Below, piece by piece: positions 36,113 through 44,824 of a DNA stretch of 64,000 nucleotides. Both the position numbers and the translations under genes were made by a program. The DNA lies in the NCBI GenBank assembly GCA_019119815.1, contig DWWH01000025.1:1-64000 (forward strand). The letters are read 5' to 3'. Positions within the stretch are counted from its first letter, which is position 1. Each line of letters begins with the position of its first letter. The notes below the pieces were generated by a model. That model ran no database searches, was not told where the DNA came from, and saw nothing but the letters and a program-made list of their open reading frames with translations. This stretch comes from Candidatus Eisenbergiella intestinipullorum (GTDB taxonomy: Bacteria; Bacillota; Clostridia; Lachnospirales; Lachnospiraceae).

Positions 36113-36865
36113 ATGACAGCAGTGATTTTTCTGATCCTGGGCATCCTGTGCTGCCTGTACTGCATCGGCATTTTTCTGTCGGGCGTGTTCGGTTCCTGGT
36201 TCTTTCTGATCTGGGGAGTGATGGGGATCGGATGTCTGGGAATTTCGGGAGTTTTTGCTTCCGGAATCTGGGAGCGGCTTCCGGGAGCCGTCCGGGGAAC
36301 GGCGTCCGTTCTGTTTGCGGCCGGACTTCTTTTTTTCCTTCTGATCGAGGGGTTGATCGTGAGCTGCTTTTGGAAAAAGGGAGAGCCGGGGCTGGATTAT
36401 CTGGTGGTGCTGGGCGCGCAGATGCGGGAAAACGGGCCGAGTAAGGCGCTGCGCCTGCGTCTGGATGCGGCGTATGATTATCTGCAGGAAAATCCGGATA
36501 CCCTCGTGATCGTTTCCGGCGGCCAGGGGAGCAACGAGCCGGTCAGCGAAGCGCAGGGGATGCGGGATTATCTGGTGGGGCGCGGCATCGCCCCGGAACG
36601 GATCCGGATGGAGGACCGTTCGAGAAATACGGTGGAAAATCTCCGGTTTTCAAAGAAATTGATGGAAGAGGGCGCTTCTGTGGGCATTGTGACCAACAAT
36701 TTCCACTTATACCGGGCCATCCATCTGGCAGAGGGACAGGGGTACGGCCCGGTCTGCGGGATCGCGGCGCCCTGTGATCTGACTTTTCAGGCGAACAACA
36801 TGCTCCGGGAATTTTTCGGGATCATGAAGGACTGGCTGCGCGGGAATATGCGGCTGACGCTTTGA
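36113..36865 (+). CDS. YdcF-like membrane protein (DUF218)
   Basis: The 250-residue product has three N-terminal hydrophobic spans (residues 1-24, 27-48 and about 66-85), then a DUF218 domain: DYLVVLGAQMRENGPSKAL, VIVSGGQGSNEPVSEAQ, RSRNTVENLRFSKKLM and IVTNNFHLYRAIHLAE. DUF218/YdcF proteins are linked to envelope biology (SanA, ElyC), but their biochemical role is unclear. TAAGGAGGGCGT precedes the ATG. It is close behind groESL but separated by a terminator hairpin. Confidence 0.88.
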   Translation: MTAVIFLILGILCCLYCIGIFLSGVFGSWFFLIWGVMGIGCLGISGVFASGIWERLPGAVRGTASVLFAAGLLFFLLIEGLIVSCFWKKGEPGLDYLVVLGAQMRENGPSKALRLRLDAAYDYLQENPDTLVIVSGGQGSNEPVSEAQGMRDYLVGRGIAPERIRMEDRSRNTVENLRFSKKLMEEGASVGIVTNNFHLYRAIHLAEGQGYGPVCGIAAPCDLTFQANNMLREFFGIMKDWLRGNMRLTL

Positions 36866-36878
36866 GGGGATGAATGCG

Positions 36879-36907
36879 TTGACTTATGCCGGGATAGATA
36901 ATATAAT
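36879..36907 (+). promoter_or_regulatory. Promoter of apt-relA
   Basis: TTGACT (36879-36884) and TATAAT (36902-36907) are 17 bases apart, close to consensus, about 85 bases before apt. Confidence 0.85.
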
Positions 36908-36991
36908 AAAGATTAGTTTTTTAGGGAAAAATAGCCACAAAAACGTGTAAAAAAAGGCGGCGGAGGCCGAATCCGCGTCCTGGAGGAAGAG

Positions 36992-37516
36992 ATGAAGAGA
37001 CTGGAAGAATACGTAAGATGTATTCCGGATTTTCCGGAAAAGGGAGTGATGTTCCGCGATGTGACGAGTGTGCTGCAGGATGCGGATGGGCTGCATCTGG
37101 CGATCGACACGATGCAGGAGCTGGTGAAGGATCTGGACTATGACGTGGTGGTGGGGCCGGAATCCAGAGGCTTTATCTTCGGAACTCCCATCGCATACAA
37201 TAATCATAAGCCCTTCGTGCTGATCCGCAAAAAAGGGAAGCTGCCCTGCGAGACGGTTTCCATGGAATATGATCTGGAATACGGTAAGGCGGTGATCGAG
37301 ATCCATAAGGATGCCATCCGGCCCGGACAGAAGGTGCTGATCGTGGACGATCTGATCGCCACCGGGGGCACGACGGAAGCCATGATCCGCCTGGTGGAGT
37401 CTCTGGGCGGCCAGGTGGTGGGCGTGGTGGTGCTCATGGAGCTGAAAGGTCTGAAGGGAAGAGAGAAGATCGCGGGGTATCGTCTGGAGTCCGCGATCCA
37501 GTATGAGGGAAACTGA
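36992..37516 (+). CDS. apt: Adenine phosphoribosyltransferase
   Basis: Apt salvages adenine to AMP using PRPP in the cytoplasm. The 174-residue protein has the N-terminal FPEKGVMFRDVTSVLQD, the ESRGFIFG block and the PRPP-binding loop VLIVDDLIATGGTTEAM. Length is normal. TGGAGGAAGAG precedes the ATG. It lies directly before relA/spoT, an arrangement common in Gram-positive bacteria that pairs purine salvage with (p)ppGpp metabolism. Confidence 0.97.
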   Translation: MKRLEEYVRCIPDFPEKGVMFRDVTSVLQDADGLHLAIDTMQELVKDLDYDVVVGPESRGFIFGTPIAYNNHKPFVLIRKKGKLPCETVSMEYDLEYGKAVIEIHKDAIRPGQKVLIVDDLIATGGTTEAMIRLVESLGGQVVGVVVLMELKGLKGREKIAGYRLESAIQYEGN

Positions 37517-37577
37517 GCTGTCCGGCTGTGAGGGCGCAGCTTCGCGTCCCGCATTTGCCGCAGCGAAAGAGGCTGAA

Positions 37578-40046
37578 ATGGAAGATGCCGGTGATGACAT
37601 GGGTAGAGCGGTTATGACGGAAGAAAAGCTGACAGGAAGAGCCCAGGGAAAGAACGGGAAAAAGCTCCCTGAGCCGCAGAAGAAGGAAGAAACCAAAATC
37701 GTATATGAGGGCGGCGGCAATCTGGACGCCGGAACGGGACAGAGCGGCGACGGCGTCCTGATCGACGACGGACGCATCGAGGCCATGAAGGAGTTCCTGA
37801 GCCCGGAGGAGCTGTATCAGGATCTGATCGCCCGGGTGCGCAGATACCATCCGTCGGATGATATTTCGATGATCGAAAAGGCCTATCAGGTCGCCGCGAA
37901 GGCTCATGAGGGACAGGTGCGCAAATCCGGCGAGCCCTATATCATCCATCCGCTGTGCGTGGCCATCATTCTGGCAGATCTGGAGCTGGACAAGGAAACC
38001 ATCGAGGCGGGGCTTTTGCATGATGTGGTGGAGGACACCATCATGACCACGGAGGAGATCACGAAGGAATTCGGCCCCGACGTGGCCCTTCTGGTGGACG
38101 GCGTGACCAAGCTGCAGCAGATCAATTTCCGCAGCGACAAGGAAAACGGGGAGGTGCGCACCCCGGATCAGCAGGAGGTGCAGGCCGAGAACCTGCGCAA
38201 GATGTTCCTCGCCATGGCGAAGGATATTCGGGTCATCATGATCAAGCTGGCGGACCGTCTGCACAACATGCGCACGCTCAAGCATCAGCCGCCGGAAAAG
38301 CAGCAGCGCATCGCCCGGGAAACGATGGAGATTTATGCGCCCATCGCCCAGCGGCTGGGCATTTCCAAGATCAAGGTGGAGCTGGACGATCTGTCCTTAA
38401 AATATCTGGAGCCGGAGGTCTACTATGACCTGGTGGACAAGATCGCCATCCGCAGAAGCGAACGGGAGGCCTATATCCGCCAGATCGTGGAGGAAGTGGG
38501 CGAGCACATGAAGAACGCGGGCATCAAGGCCCGCCTGGACGGCAGAGTCAAGCATTTTTTCAGCATTTATAAAAAAATGAAGAACCAGCACAAGACGCTG
38601 GATCAGATTTACGACCTGTTCGCGGTGAGAATCATCGTGGATACGGTGAAGGACTGCTATGCGGCCCTGGGCGTGATCCATGAGATGTATAAGCCCATTC
38701 CGGGCCGTTTCAAGGACTATATCGCCATGCCGAAGGCGAACATGTACCAGTCCCTGCATACCACGGTGATCGGCTCCTCCGGCCAGCCCTTTGAGATTCA
38801 GATCCGGACCGTGGAGATGCACAAGGCGGCGGAATTCGGTATCGCCGCCCACTGGAAATATAAGGAAGCTTCGGACGGCAAAAAGGTGGAGGCCCAGGAG
38901 GAGGAGAAGCTGGCCTGGCTGCGCCAGATCCTGGAATGGCAGCGGGACATGTCGGACAACAGGGAGTTCATGAACCTGTTAAAGAGCGATCTGGACTTGT
39001 TCTCCGATACCGTCTACTGCTTCACGCCCACCGGCGATGTGAAAACCCTTCCGGCGGGAAGCACGCCCATTGATTTTGCCTATAACGTTCACACCGCGGT
39101 GGGCAACCGGATGATCGGCGCCAGGGTGAACGACAAGCTGGTGAACATCGATTACGAGATCCAGAACGGGGACCGGGTGGAGATCCTTACCTCCCAGAAT
39201 TCCAAGGGGCCCAGCCGGGACTGGCTGAATCTGGTGAAGTCCACTCAGGCCAAGAGCAAGATCAACCAGTGGTTCCGCAACGAGTTCAAGGAAGAAAATA
39301 TCGTGAAGGGCAAGGAGATGCTGCTCGCCTACTGCAAGGCGAAGGGCCTTTCCGCCACGGATCTGCTAAAGCCTCCCTACATGGAGGCCCAGATGAAGAA
39401 ATACGGCTTCAAGGACTGGGATTCCCTGCTGGCTGCCGTGGGCCATGGAGGCCTGAAGGAGGGCCAGATCTTAAACCGCATGCAGGAGCTTTACGACCGG
39501 GATCATCCGAAGGTGTTAAGCGACGCGGAGGTGCTGGCCAGCGTGGCGGAGAACGCCCAGGCCCGTCAGATGCTGCCCCGCGCCAAGAGCAAGAATGGCA
39601 TTGTGGTGAAGGGCATCCACGATGTGGCCGTGCGTTTTTCCAAGTGCTGTTCCCCTGTGCCAGGCGACGAGATCATCGGCTTCGTGACCAGAGGAAGGGG
39701 CATCTCCATCCATCGGACCGACTGCGTCAATATCCTGAACCTCCCGGAGATCGAGAGGGCCAGGCTGATCGACGCGGAATGGGAGAGCTCGCCCGAAGAG
39801 ATCCAGGGAGAGAAGTATGTGGCGGAGATCGTCATTTACGCCAACAACCGCAGCGGCCTTCTGGCGGATATTTCCAGGGCCCTGACGGAGAAAAATATCG
39901 ATATCCTTTCCATGAACACCCGCACCAGCAAGCAGGGGCTCGCCACCCTGTCCGCTTCCTTTGAGGTGGGAGGCCGGGATGAGCTGAACCGGGTGATTGA
40001 CAAGATCCGGACCATCGAAAGCGTGATCGATATCGAACGCAGCTAG
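37578..40046 (+). CDS. relA: Bifunctional (p)ppGpp synthetase/hydrolase
   Basis: This Rel protein makes and degrades the alarmone (p)ppGpp. From the ATG at 37578 it has 822 residues. An unusually long, charged, low-complexity N-terminus (about 70 residues) comes first. The HD hydrolase domain has HDVVEDT at about 148-154. The synthetase domain has RLGISKIKVELDDLSLKYL and YQSLHTTVIG. A TGS domain has DTVYCFTPTGDVKTLPAGS. A Cys-containing RIS/ZFD region (VRFSKCCSPVPGDEIIGF) and a C-terminal ACT domain follow. The intact HD motif supports both activities. The start is uncertain: 37503 overlaps apt, and 37614 or 37787 are alternatives. Confidence 0.93.
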   Translation: MEDAGDDMGRAVMTEEKLTGRAQGKNGKKLPEPQKKEETKIVYEGGGNLDAGTGQSGDGVLIDDGRIEAMKEFLSPEELYQDLIARVRRYHPSDDISMIEKAYQVAAKAHEGQVRKSGEPYIIHPLCVAIILADLELDKETIEAGLLHDVVEDTIMTTEEITKEFGPDVALLVDGVTKLQQINFRSDKENGEVRTPDQQEVQAENLRKMFLAMAKDIRVIMIKLADRLHNMRTLKHQPPEKQQRIARETMEIYAPIAQRLGISKIKVELDDLSLKYLEPEVYYDLVDKIAIRRSEREAYIRQIVEEVGEHMKNAGIKARLDGRVKHFFSIYKKMKNQHKTLDQIYDLFAVRIIVDTVKDCYAALGVIHEMYKPIPGRFKDYIAMPKANMYQSLHTTVIGSSGQPFEIQIRTVEMHKAAEFGIAAHWKYKEASDGKKVEAQEEEKLAWLRQILEWQRDMSDNREFMNLLKSDLDLFSDTVYCFTPTGDVKTLPAGSTPIDFAYNVHTAVGNRMIGARVNDKLVNIDYEIQNGDRVEILTSQNSKGPSRDWLNLVKSTQAKSKINQWFRNEFKEENIVKGKEMLLAYCKAKGLSATDLLKPPYMEAQMKKYGFKDWDSLLAAVGHGGLKEGQILNRMQELYDRDHPKVLSDAEVLASVAENAQARQMLPRAKSKNGIVVKGIHDVAVRFSKCCSPVPGDEIIGFVTRGRGISIHRTDCVNILNLPEIERARLIDAEWESSPEEIQGEKYVAEIVIYANNRSGLLADISRALTEKNIDILSMNTRTSKQGLATLSASFEVGGRDELNRVIDKIRTIESVIDIERS

Positions 40047-40055
40047 AAACAAAGT

Positions 40056-40096
40056 CAGGACTGTGACGCCGCAGCTTCGCTCCGGCGTATGTCCTG
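40056..40096 (+). terminator. Hairpin after relA
   Basis: CAGGAC (40056-40061) pairs with GTCCTG (40091-40096), enclosing ACGCCG (40066-40071) with CGGCGT (40083-40088). No T run follows, so it may be an RNA stability element rather than a terminator. Confidence 0.4.
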
Positions 40097-40126
40097 CCGC
40101 CAGAGGATTCCTGTACGGAGGGAAGC

Positions 40127-40777
40127 ATGTCAGAGATGAAGATCGGACGGATGGTAGTGAGCATCTGTCAGACCAACTGCTACTTTTTCTATCATGAAGG
40201 ACAGAAGGGAGAGAACGGCCTCACCGAAACGATCGTCATCGATCCGGGGGACAGGGGCGCGCAGATCTATGAGGCGCTCACGCAGAAGGGCTTTCATGTG
40301 AACGCCATCCTTCTGACCCATGGCCATTTCGACCATATCTGGGGGGCGAATGAATTAAGAAGGCTTTCCGGAGCGAAGATCTACGCTTACGAAGGGGAAA
40401 AGGAGCTCTGCGAGGACGCAGGGAAGAACGTTTCCCGGGAAGCGGGGCGGCCGGAGACGGTGCGGGTAGATTCCTACGAAAAGGACGGCGCGCTGCTGGA
40501 GCTTGGAGGTTTCCGGCTGAAGCTGATCGCCACGCCCGGACACACCGGAGGAAGCTGCTGCTACTATCTGGAGGAAGAAAAGGTACTCTTTTCCGGAGAC
40601 ACCCTGTTCGAGGGTTCTGTGGGAAGGACCGATTTCCCGACAGGGAGCATGAGCAGCCTGGTCCGTTCCATTAAGGAGAAGCTGCTGGTCCTTCCGGAGG
40701 ATGTGACGGTTTATCCGGGACACGGAGAGGCCACGAACATTGGAGACGAGAAAAAATACAATCCCTATTGTCAGTAA
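40127..40777 (+). CDS. MBL-fold hydrolase (glyoxalase II/YcbL-like)
   Basis: The 216-residue enzyme has the metal motif ILLTHGHFDHIWGANEL, the second His in TPGHTGGSCCYY, the bridging Asp in LFSGDTLFEGSVGRTDFP and the last His in VYPGHGEATNIGDEK, giving a complete two-metal site. This is the short glyoxalase II-like group (YcbL type), which hydrolyses thioesters such as S-lactoylglutathione analogues. The true substrate is unknown. GGAGGGAAGC precedes the ATG. A hairpin terminator follows. Confidence 0.92.
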   Translation: MSEMKIGRMVVSICQTNCYFFYHEGQKGENGLTETIVIDPGDRGAQIYEALTQKGFHVNAILLTHGHFDHIWGANELRRLSGAKIYAYEGEKELCEDAGKNVSREAGRPETVRVDSYEKDGALLELGGFRLKLIATPGHTGGSCCYYLEEEKVLFSGDTLFEGSVGRTDFPTGSMSSLVRSIKEKLLVLPEDVTVYPGHGEATNIGDEKKYNPYCQ

Positions 40778-40797
40778 GGCGGGGGCTTCCCCGCCTT
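40776..40797 (+). terminator. Terminator after the MBL-fold gene
   Basis: AAGGCGGGG (40776-40784) pairs with CCCCGCCTT (40789-40797) over a GCTT loop. The pairing is perfect over nine bases. It overlaps the last base or two of the stop codon and the T run is short. Confidence 0.65.
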
Positions 40798-40875
40798 TGG
40801 TATGCGGAGGAGGCGCCCGGTATGGCGGAGTGCGGCGCGGTATGCGGGTGAAAAGCGCTTTTTATGGAGGTAATC

Positions 40876-42321
40876 ATGCTTGCGGTAACATTGAACCAGC
40901 TTCGGTTTGAATACGATATCCATTCCCTGGTAAAGGCCTTTTATCCGGCGGAGACGGTGAAGGTTTTTAGGGAGGGAACGAAGGATCTGGTCTCCGATGG
41001 GGAGAACCCCAGGATCGAGGTGATCTTTGAAGAACAAAGGATCCGGATCCGGTTGGACGGCTTCGAGGGGCAGACGGAGCTCAGCCGTCCGGAAGAGAAA
41101 AATGTGGTGAAAAATGAGCTGAAGCAGCTCCTTTACCGGATGCTTTCCGCGAAAACGGGAAAGAAGCTTCCCTGGGGAAGCCTGACCGGCATCCGTCCGG
41201 CCAAGATCGCCATGCAGCATCTGGAGGAAGGGAAAAGCCGGGAGGAGATCCTTTCTTATATGGAAGAAACCTATTACTGCAGCAGGGAAAAGGCGGAGCT
41301 GGCTCTGGACATCGCCTGCAGGGAGCGGGAGATCTTGAAGGACATCCATTATGAAAAGGGCTACAGCCTGTACGTGGGGATCCCCTTCTGCCCCACCACC
41401 TGCCTGTACTGTTCCTTTACCTCCTTCCCCATTGCGGCCTGGCGGGAGCGGGTGGAGGAATATCTGGACGCCCTGGAAAAGGAAATGGATTTTGCGCGGG
41501 AAGCCTTTCAGGGGAAGGTGCTGGACAGCGTGTACATCGGCGGAGGCACCCCCACCACGCTGGAGCCGGATCAGTTGAGGCGGCTTCTGTCCCGGCTGCG
41601 GGAAACCTTTGATTTTTCCCGGGTGAAGGAATTCACCGTGGAGGCGGGACGGGCGGACAGCATCACGGCGGACAAGCTGCGGGTGCTGAAGGAGTTCGGC
41701 GTGACCCGGATCTCCGTGAATCCCCAGACCATGAACCAGAAGACCCTGGACCTGATCGGCCGCAGGGCTACCGTGGAGCAGGTGAAGGAAGCCTTTTACC
41801 TGGCCAGGCAGGAGGGCTTTGCCAACATCAACATGGATCTGATCCTGGGCCTGCCCGGAGAGGACATCCCGGAGGTAAGCCACACCATGGAAGAGATTAA
41901 GAAGCTGTCTCCGGACAGCCTGACCGTCCACTCCCTGGCGGTGAAGAAGGCCTCGAAAATGATGCAGTGGATCGAAAAGAACGGGCTGGGGCTTCTGCAC
42001 AATACGGAGGAGACCGTTCAACTGGCGGCGCGGGCCGCCGCGGAAATGAACCTGCATCCTTACTATCTGTACCGGCAGAAGAACATGACCGGGAACCTGG
42101 AAAATGTGGGCTATGCCAGGGAAGGCTGCTACGGGTTATACAACATTTTAATTATGGAAGAAAAGCAGTCCATCATGGCTATCGGGGCCGGGACCATCTC
42201 CAAGGCGGTCCATCCGGACGGGCGCATCGAGCGGTGCGAGAATGTGAAGGAGCTGCCGCTGTATCTGGAAAAGATCGACGAGATGATCGAACGGAAGCGC
42301 AGGCTGTTTGCGGGGCTGTAA
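40876..42321 (+). CDS. hemZ: HemZ-type coproporphyrinogen dehydrogenase (radical SAM)
   Basis: The 481-residue radical SAM protein has an N-terminal domain of about 150 residues specific to HemZ. The 4Fe-4S cluster Cys are at residues 172, 176 and 179 in GIPFCPTTCLYCSF. Then come GGGTPTTLEPDQL, TVEAGRADSI, SVNPQTMNQKTLDLIGR and NMDLILGLPGE. HemZ was named for anaerobic coproporphyrinogen III oxidation in Bacillus. HemZ-like proteins in anaerobes may have other roles. The ATG at 40876 is chosen because ATGGAG (40864-40869) ends six bases before it. An in-frame ATG at 40864 is part of that site. Confidence 0.9.
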   Translation: MLAVTLNQLRFEYDIHSLVKAFYPAETVKVFREGTKDLVSDGENPRIEVIFEEQRIRIRLDGFEGQTELSRPEEKNVVKNELKQLLYRMLSAKTGKKLPWGSLTGIRPAKIAMQHLEEGKSREEILSYMEETYYCSREKAELALDIACREREILKDIHYEKGYSLYVGIPFCPTTCLYCSFTSFPIAAWRERVEEYLDALEKEMDFAREAFQGKVLDSVYIGGGTPTTLEPDQLRRLLSRLRETFDFSRVKEFTVEAGRADSITADKLRVLKEFGVTRISVNPQTMNQKTLDLIGRRATVEQVKEAFYLARQEGFANINMDLILGLPGEDIPEVSHTMEEIKKLSPDSLTVHSLAVKKASKMMQWIEKNGLGLLHNTEETVQLAARAAAEMNLHPYYLYRQKNMTGNLENVGYAREGCYGLYNILIMEEKQSIMAIGAGTISKAVHPDGRIERCENVKELPLYLEKIDEMIERKRRLFAGL

Positions 42322-42442
42322 AGAGCTCCGGCAGCCTTGAATAAAAGAAGGATGAAAAGGATAAGAAGCCTGAAAGGCTAAGAAAGGGCGGGAAGCTGCC
42401 AGGGGGATCCGATGGCTTCCGCCGGAAAGAGAGGGAAAAGGA

Positions 42443-44680
42443 ATGAAGTTATGGTATGACAGGCCGGCGCGGTACTGGCATGAGGCGCTGCCGGTGGGAA
42501 ACGGCAGGCTGGGGGGCATGGTGCATGGCAGGGCGGCCGAAGAGATGATCCAGTTAAATGAGGACAGTATCTGGAGCGGGAAGCATCTGGACCGGATCAA
42601 TCCGGACGCGAAGGAAAATCTCCCCGTGATCCGCAGGCTGATCCGGGAGGGACGGGTGGAGGAGGCGCAGCAGCTTGCCATGTACGCTCTTTCCGGGACG
42701 CCCAATTCCCAGCGCTCCTATCAGACCGCGGGGGAATGGTATCTGAAGATGCGGCACGGGGCGGACGTGAAGGATTACAGAAGGGAGCTGGATCTGGAAA
42801 CGGGGATTGCGGGCGTGTCCTATACCGTGGACGGCGTGCGCTACCAGCGCAGCCTCTATGCGTCCTTCCCGGACCAGTGCATGGTGATGGAGCTGAAAAC
42901 GCAGGACGACGTTCCGTTTTCCTTCGACTGCCTTCTGGGACGCTGCCATAACGCCACGGACGAGGCGGGAAAATGGGCGGAAGATACCATCGGCTTTGTG
43001 GTGGACGGCGGGAAAGACGGGATTTCCTTCGCGGCGGCCCTGTCCGTGAAAACGGAGGGCGGAACGGTCGCGGTCATCGGGGAGCATCTTCTCGTAAGGG
43101 ACGCGAAGCGGGCATGGGTGTATCTGGATATCGAGACCAGCTTCCGGGGCGCGGATTACAGGGAGCGCTGTCTGGAGCGGATCCACGCGGCGGCCTCCCG
43201 GGAGGAAAAGGAGCTGCGCGCGGCGCACATCCGGGATTTTTCCGCCCTGTTTGACCGGCTGAAGCTTTCTTTTTCCCTGACGGAGGGAGAAAAGGAGAAG
43301 CTTCCCACGGACGAGCGGCTGAGACGGGTCCAGGCGGGAGAACGGGATATGGGGCTGATGGAGCTGTATTTTCAGTACGGCAGATACCTTCTCATCTCCT
43401 CCAGCCGGCCGGGAAGCCTGCCCGCGAACCTGCAGGGGATCTGGAACGACAAGCTCTATCCGGTATGGGAAAGCAAATTTACGATCAACATCAACACCGA
43501 GATGAACTACTGGATCGCGGGCAGCGGGAACCTGAGCGAATGCCAGCTACCGCTGTTTGATCTGCTGGAACGGGTCAAGGAAAGCGGGAAGGAAACGGCG
43601 GAAAGGATGTACGGCTGCAGGGGCAGCGTGGCGCATCACAATACGGACCTGTACGGGGATACCGCGCCGCAGGATCACTGCATCACCTCCACCTTCTGGG
43701 TCATGGGGGAAGCCTGGCTTGCGACCCATATCTGGGAGCAGTATCTGTATACCGGGGACGAGGCGTTCCTGCGGGAGCATTTTGACGTGCTGGAGCAGTG
43801 CGTGCTCTTCTTCTACGACTTCCTGATCGAAGGAGAGGACGGCAGCCTGGTGACCTCGCCCTCCATGTCGCCGGAAAATACCTACCGGAGGGCGGACGGC
43901 ACGCTGGGCGTGCTCTGCGAGAGCGCGGCGATGGATACGGAGATCCTGCTGGAGCTGTTCTCCTGCTATATCAACGCCTGCCGGACGCTTCATCTGAAGG
44001 AGGAACGGATCAGAAAGGCGGAAGAAGTGATGGCCCGTTTCCCGAAGCTGAAGATCGGAAAACACGGGCAACTGATGGAGTGGATGGAGGACTATGAAGA
44101 GCCGGAGCCGGGACACCGGCACATTTCCCATGTGTACGGCGTCTATCCGGGCAGCTCCATTTCCTGGGAAAAGACGAGGGAGCTGATGGAGGCCGCGAAG
44201 GTGACGCTCGAGAGGCGTCTGGCAAACGGCGGCGGCCATACCGGCTGGTCCAGGGCGTGGATCATCGGCCTGTGGACCCGCTTCCGGGAGGGAAAGAAAG
44301 CCTTTGAAAATCTGCAGGCGATCCTTACCATGGGAACCTATCCGAATCTGATGGACAACCATCCGCTTGGGGAGTTCGGCTATGTCTTCCAGATCGACGG
44401 CAATCTGGGAGCCTCCGCGGCGGTCCTGGAGATGCTGGCCTACAGCAGGCCGGAGCGGCTGGAGCTTCTGCCGGCCATTACGGAGGAGACCGCGGGCGGC
44501 AGCCTGAGCGGGATGGGCTTAAGAAGCGGCGGCACGCTTTCCATGGAGTGGAAGGACGGGAAGGTCGTATGGTACCGGATCCTGCCCGGAAGGGACTGCG
44601 TGCTTGAGATTTACGCGAACGGAAAGAAGGAGCGGGCAGAGCTTCACGCGGGCGTGGAATTCTGCCGGAGCATGGAATGA
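42443..44680 (+). CDS. GH95 family glycoside hydrolase (alpha-L-fucosidase/alpha-L-galactosidase)
   Basis: The 745-residue protein starts with WYDRPARYWHEALPVGNGRLGG and IQLNEDSIWSG, the GH95 N-terminal beta domain. Its catalytic (alpha/alpha)6 barrel has LPANLQGIWNDKLYPVWESK, INTEMNYW (carrying the Asn of the family active site), TSPSMSPENTY (candidate acid Glu) and DGNLGASAAVLEML. There is no signal peptide, so it acts inside the cell on imported oligosaccharides. GH95 enzymes release alpha-1,2-linked L-fucose or L-galactose. It opens the glycan locus and is followed by tandem 34-base repeats. Confidence 0.93.
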   Translation: MKLWYDRPARYWHEALPVGNGRLGGMVHGRAAEEMIQLNEDSIWSGKHLDRINPDAKENLPVIRRLIREGRVEEAQQLAMYALSGTPNSQRSYQTAGEWYLKMRHGADVKDYRRELDLETGIAGVSYTVDGVRYQRSLYASFPDQCMVMELKTQDDVPFSFDCLLGRCHNATDEAGKWAEDTIGFVVDGGKDGISFAAALSVKTEGGTVAVIGEHLLVRDAKRAWVYLDIETSFRGADYRERCLERIHAAASREEKELRAAHIRDFSALFDRLKLSFSLTEGEKEKLPTDERLRRVQAGERDMGLMELYFQYGRYLLISSSRPGSLPANLQGIWNDKLYPVWESKFTININTEMNYWIAGSGNLSECQLPLFDLLERVKESGKETAERMYGCRGSVAHHNTDLYGDTAPQDHCITSTFWVMGEAWLATHIWEQYLYTGDEAFLREHFDVLEQCVLFFYDFLIEGEDGSLVTSPSMSPENTYRRADGTLGVLCESAAMDTEILLELFSCYINACRTLHLKEERIRKAEEVMARFPKLKIGKHGQLMEWMEDYEEPEPGHRHISHVYGVYPGSSISWEKTRELMEAAKVTLERRLANGGGHTGWSRAWIIGLWTRFREGKKAFENLQAILTMGTYPNLMDNHPLGEFGYVFQIDGNLGASAAVLEMLAYSRPERLELLPAITEETAGGSLSGMGLRSGGTLSMEWKDGKVVWYRILPGRDCVLEIYANGKKERAELHAGVEFCRSME

Positions 44681-44694
44681 CGGCGAAGCGCCGT

Positions 44695-44770
44695 CCGGCG
44701 GTTTTGGAGAGGGCTTTGCGCCGGACGGTTTTGGAGCCGGCGGTTTTGGAGAGGGCTTTGCGCCGGACGG
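44695..44770 (+). repeat. Two 34-base direct repeats (42-base period) between GH95 and the AraC gene
   Basis: The same 34 bases occur at 44695-44728 and 44737-44770, giving a 42-base period (14 codons). A frame starting at 44677, overlapping the GH95 stop as ATGA, is open to 44859 and would encode a 60-residue Arg/Leu-rich peptide with AVLERALRRT repeated twice. The opposite strand is also open. No ribosome binding site is clear, so translation is doubtful. Confidence 0.75.
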
Positions 44771-44824
44771 CGTTGAACCGGGCGGCCGCGGGAGGCGGCC
44801 GTCCGGCCGGAACGGAGAGTGCAT

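Noticed and set aside
40851..40863. cre-like palindrome AAAAGCGCTTTTT before hemZ
   Set aside because: It lacks the outer TG...CA bases of a good CcpA site and hemZ is not an obvious catabolite target.
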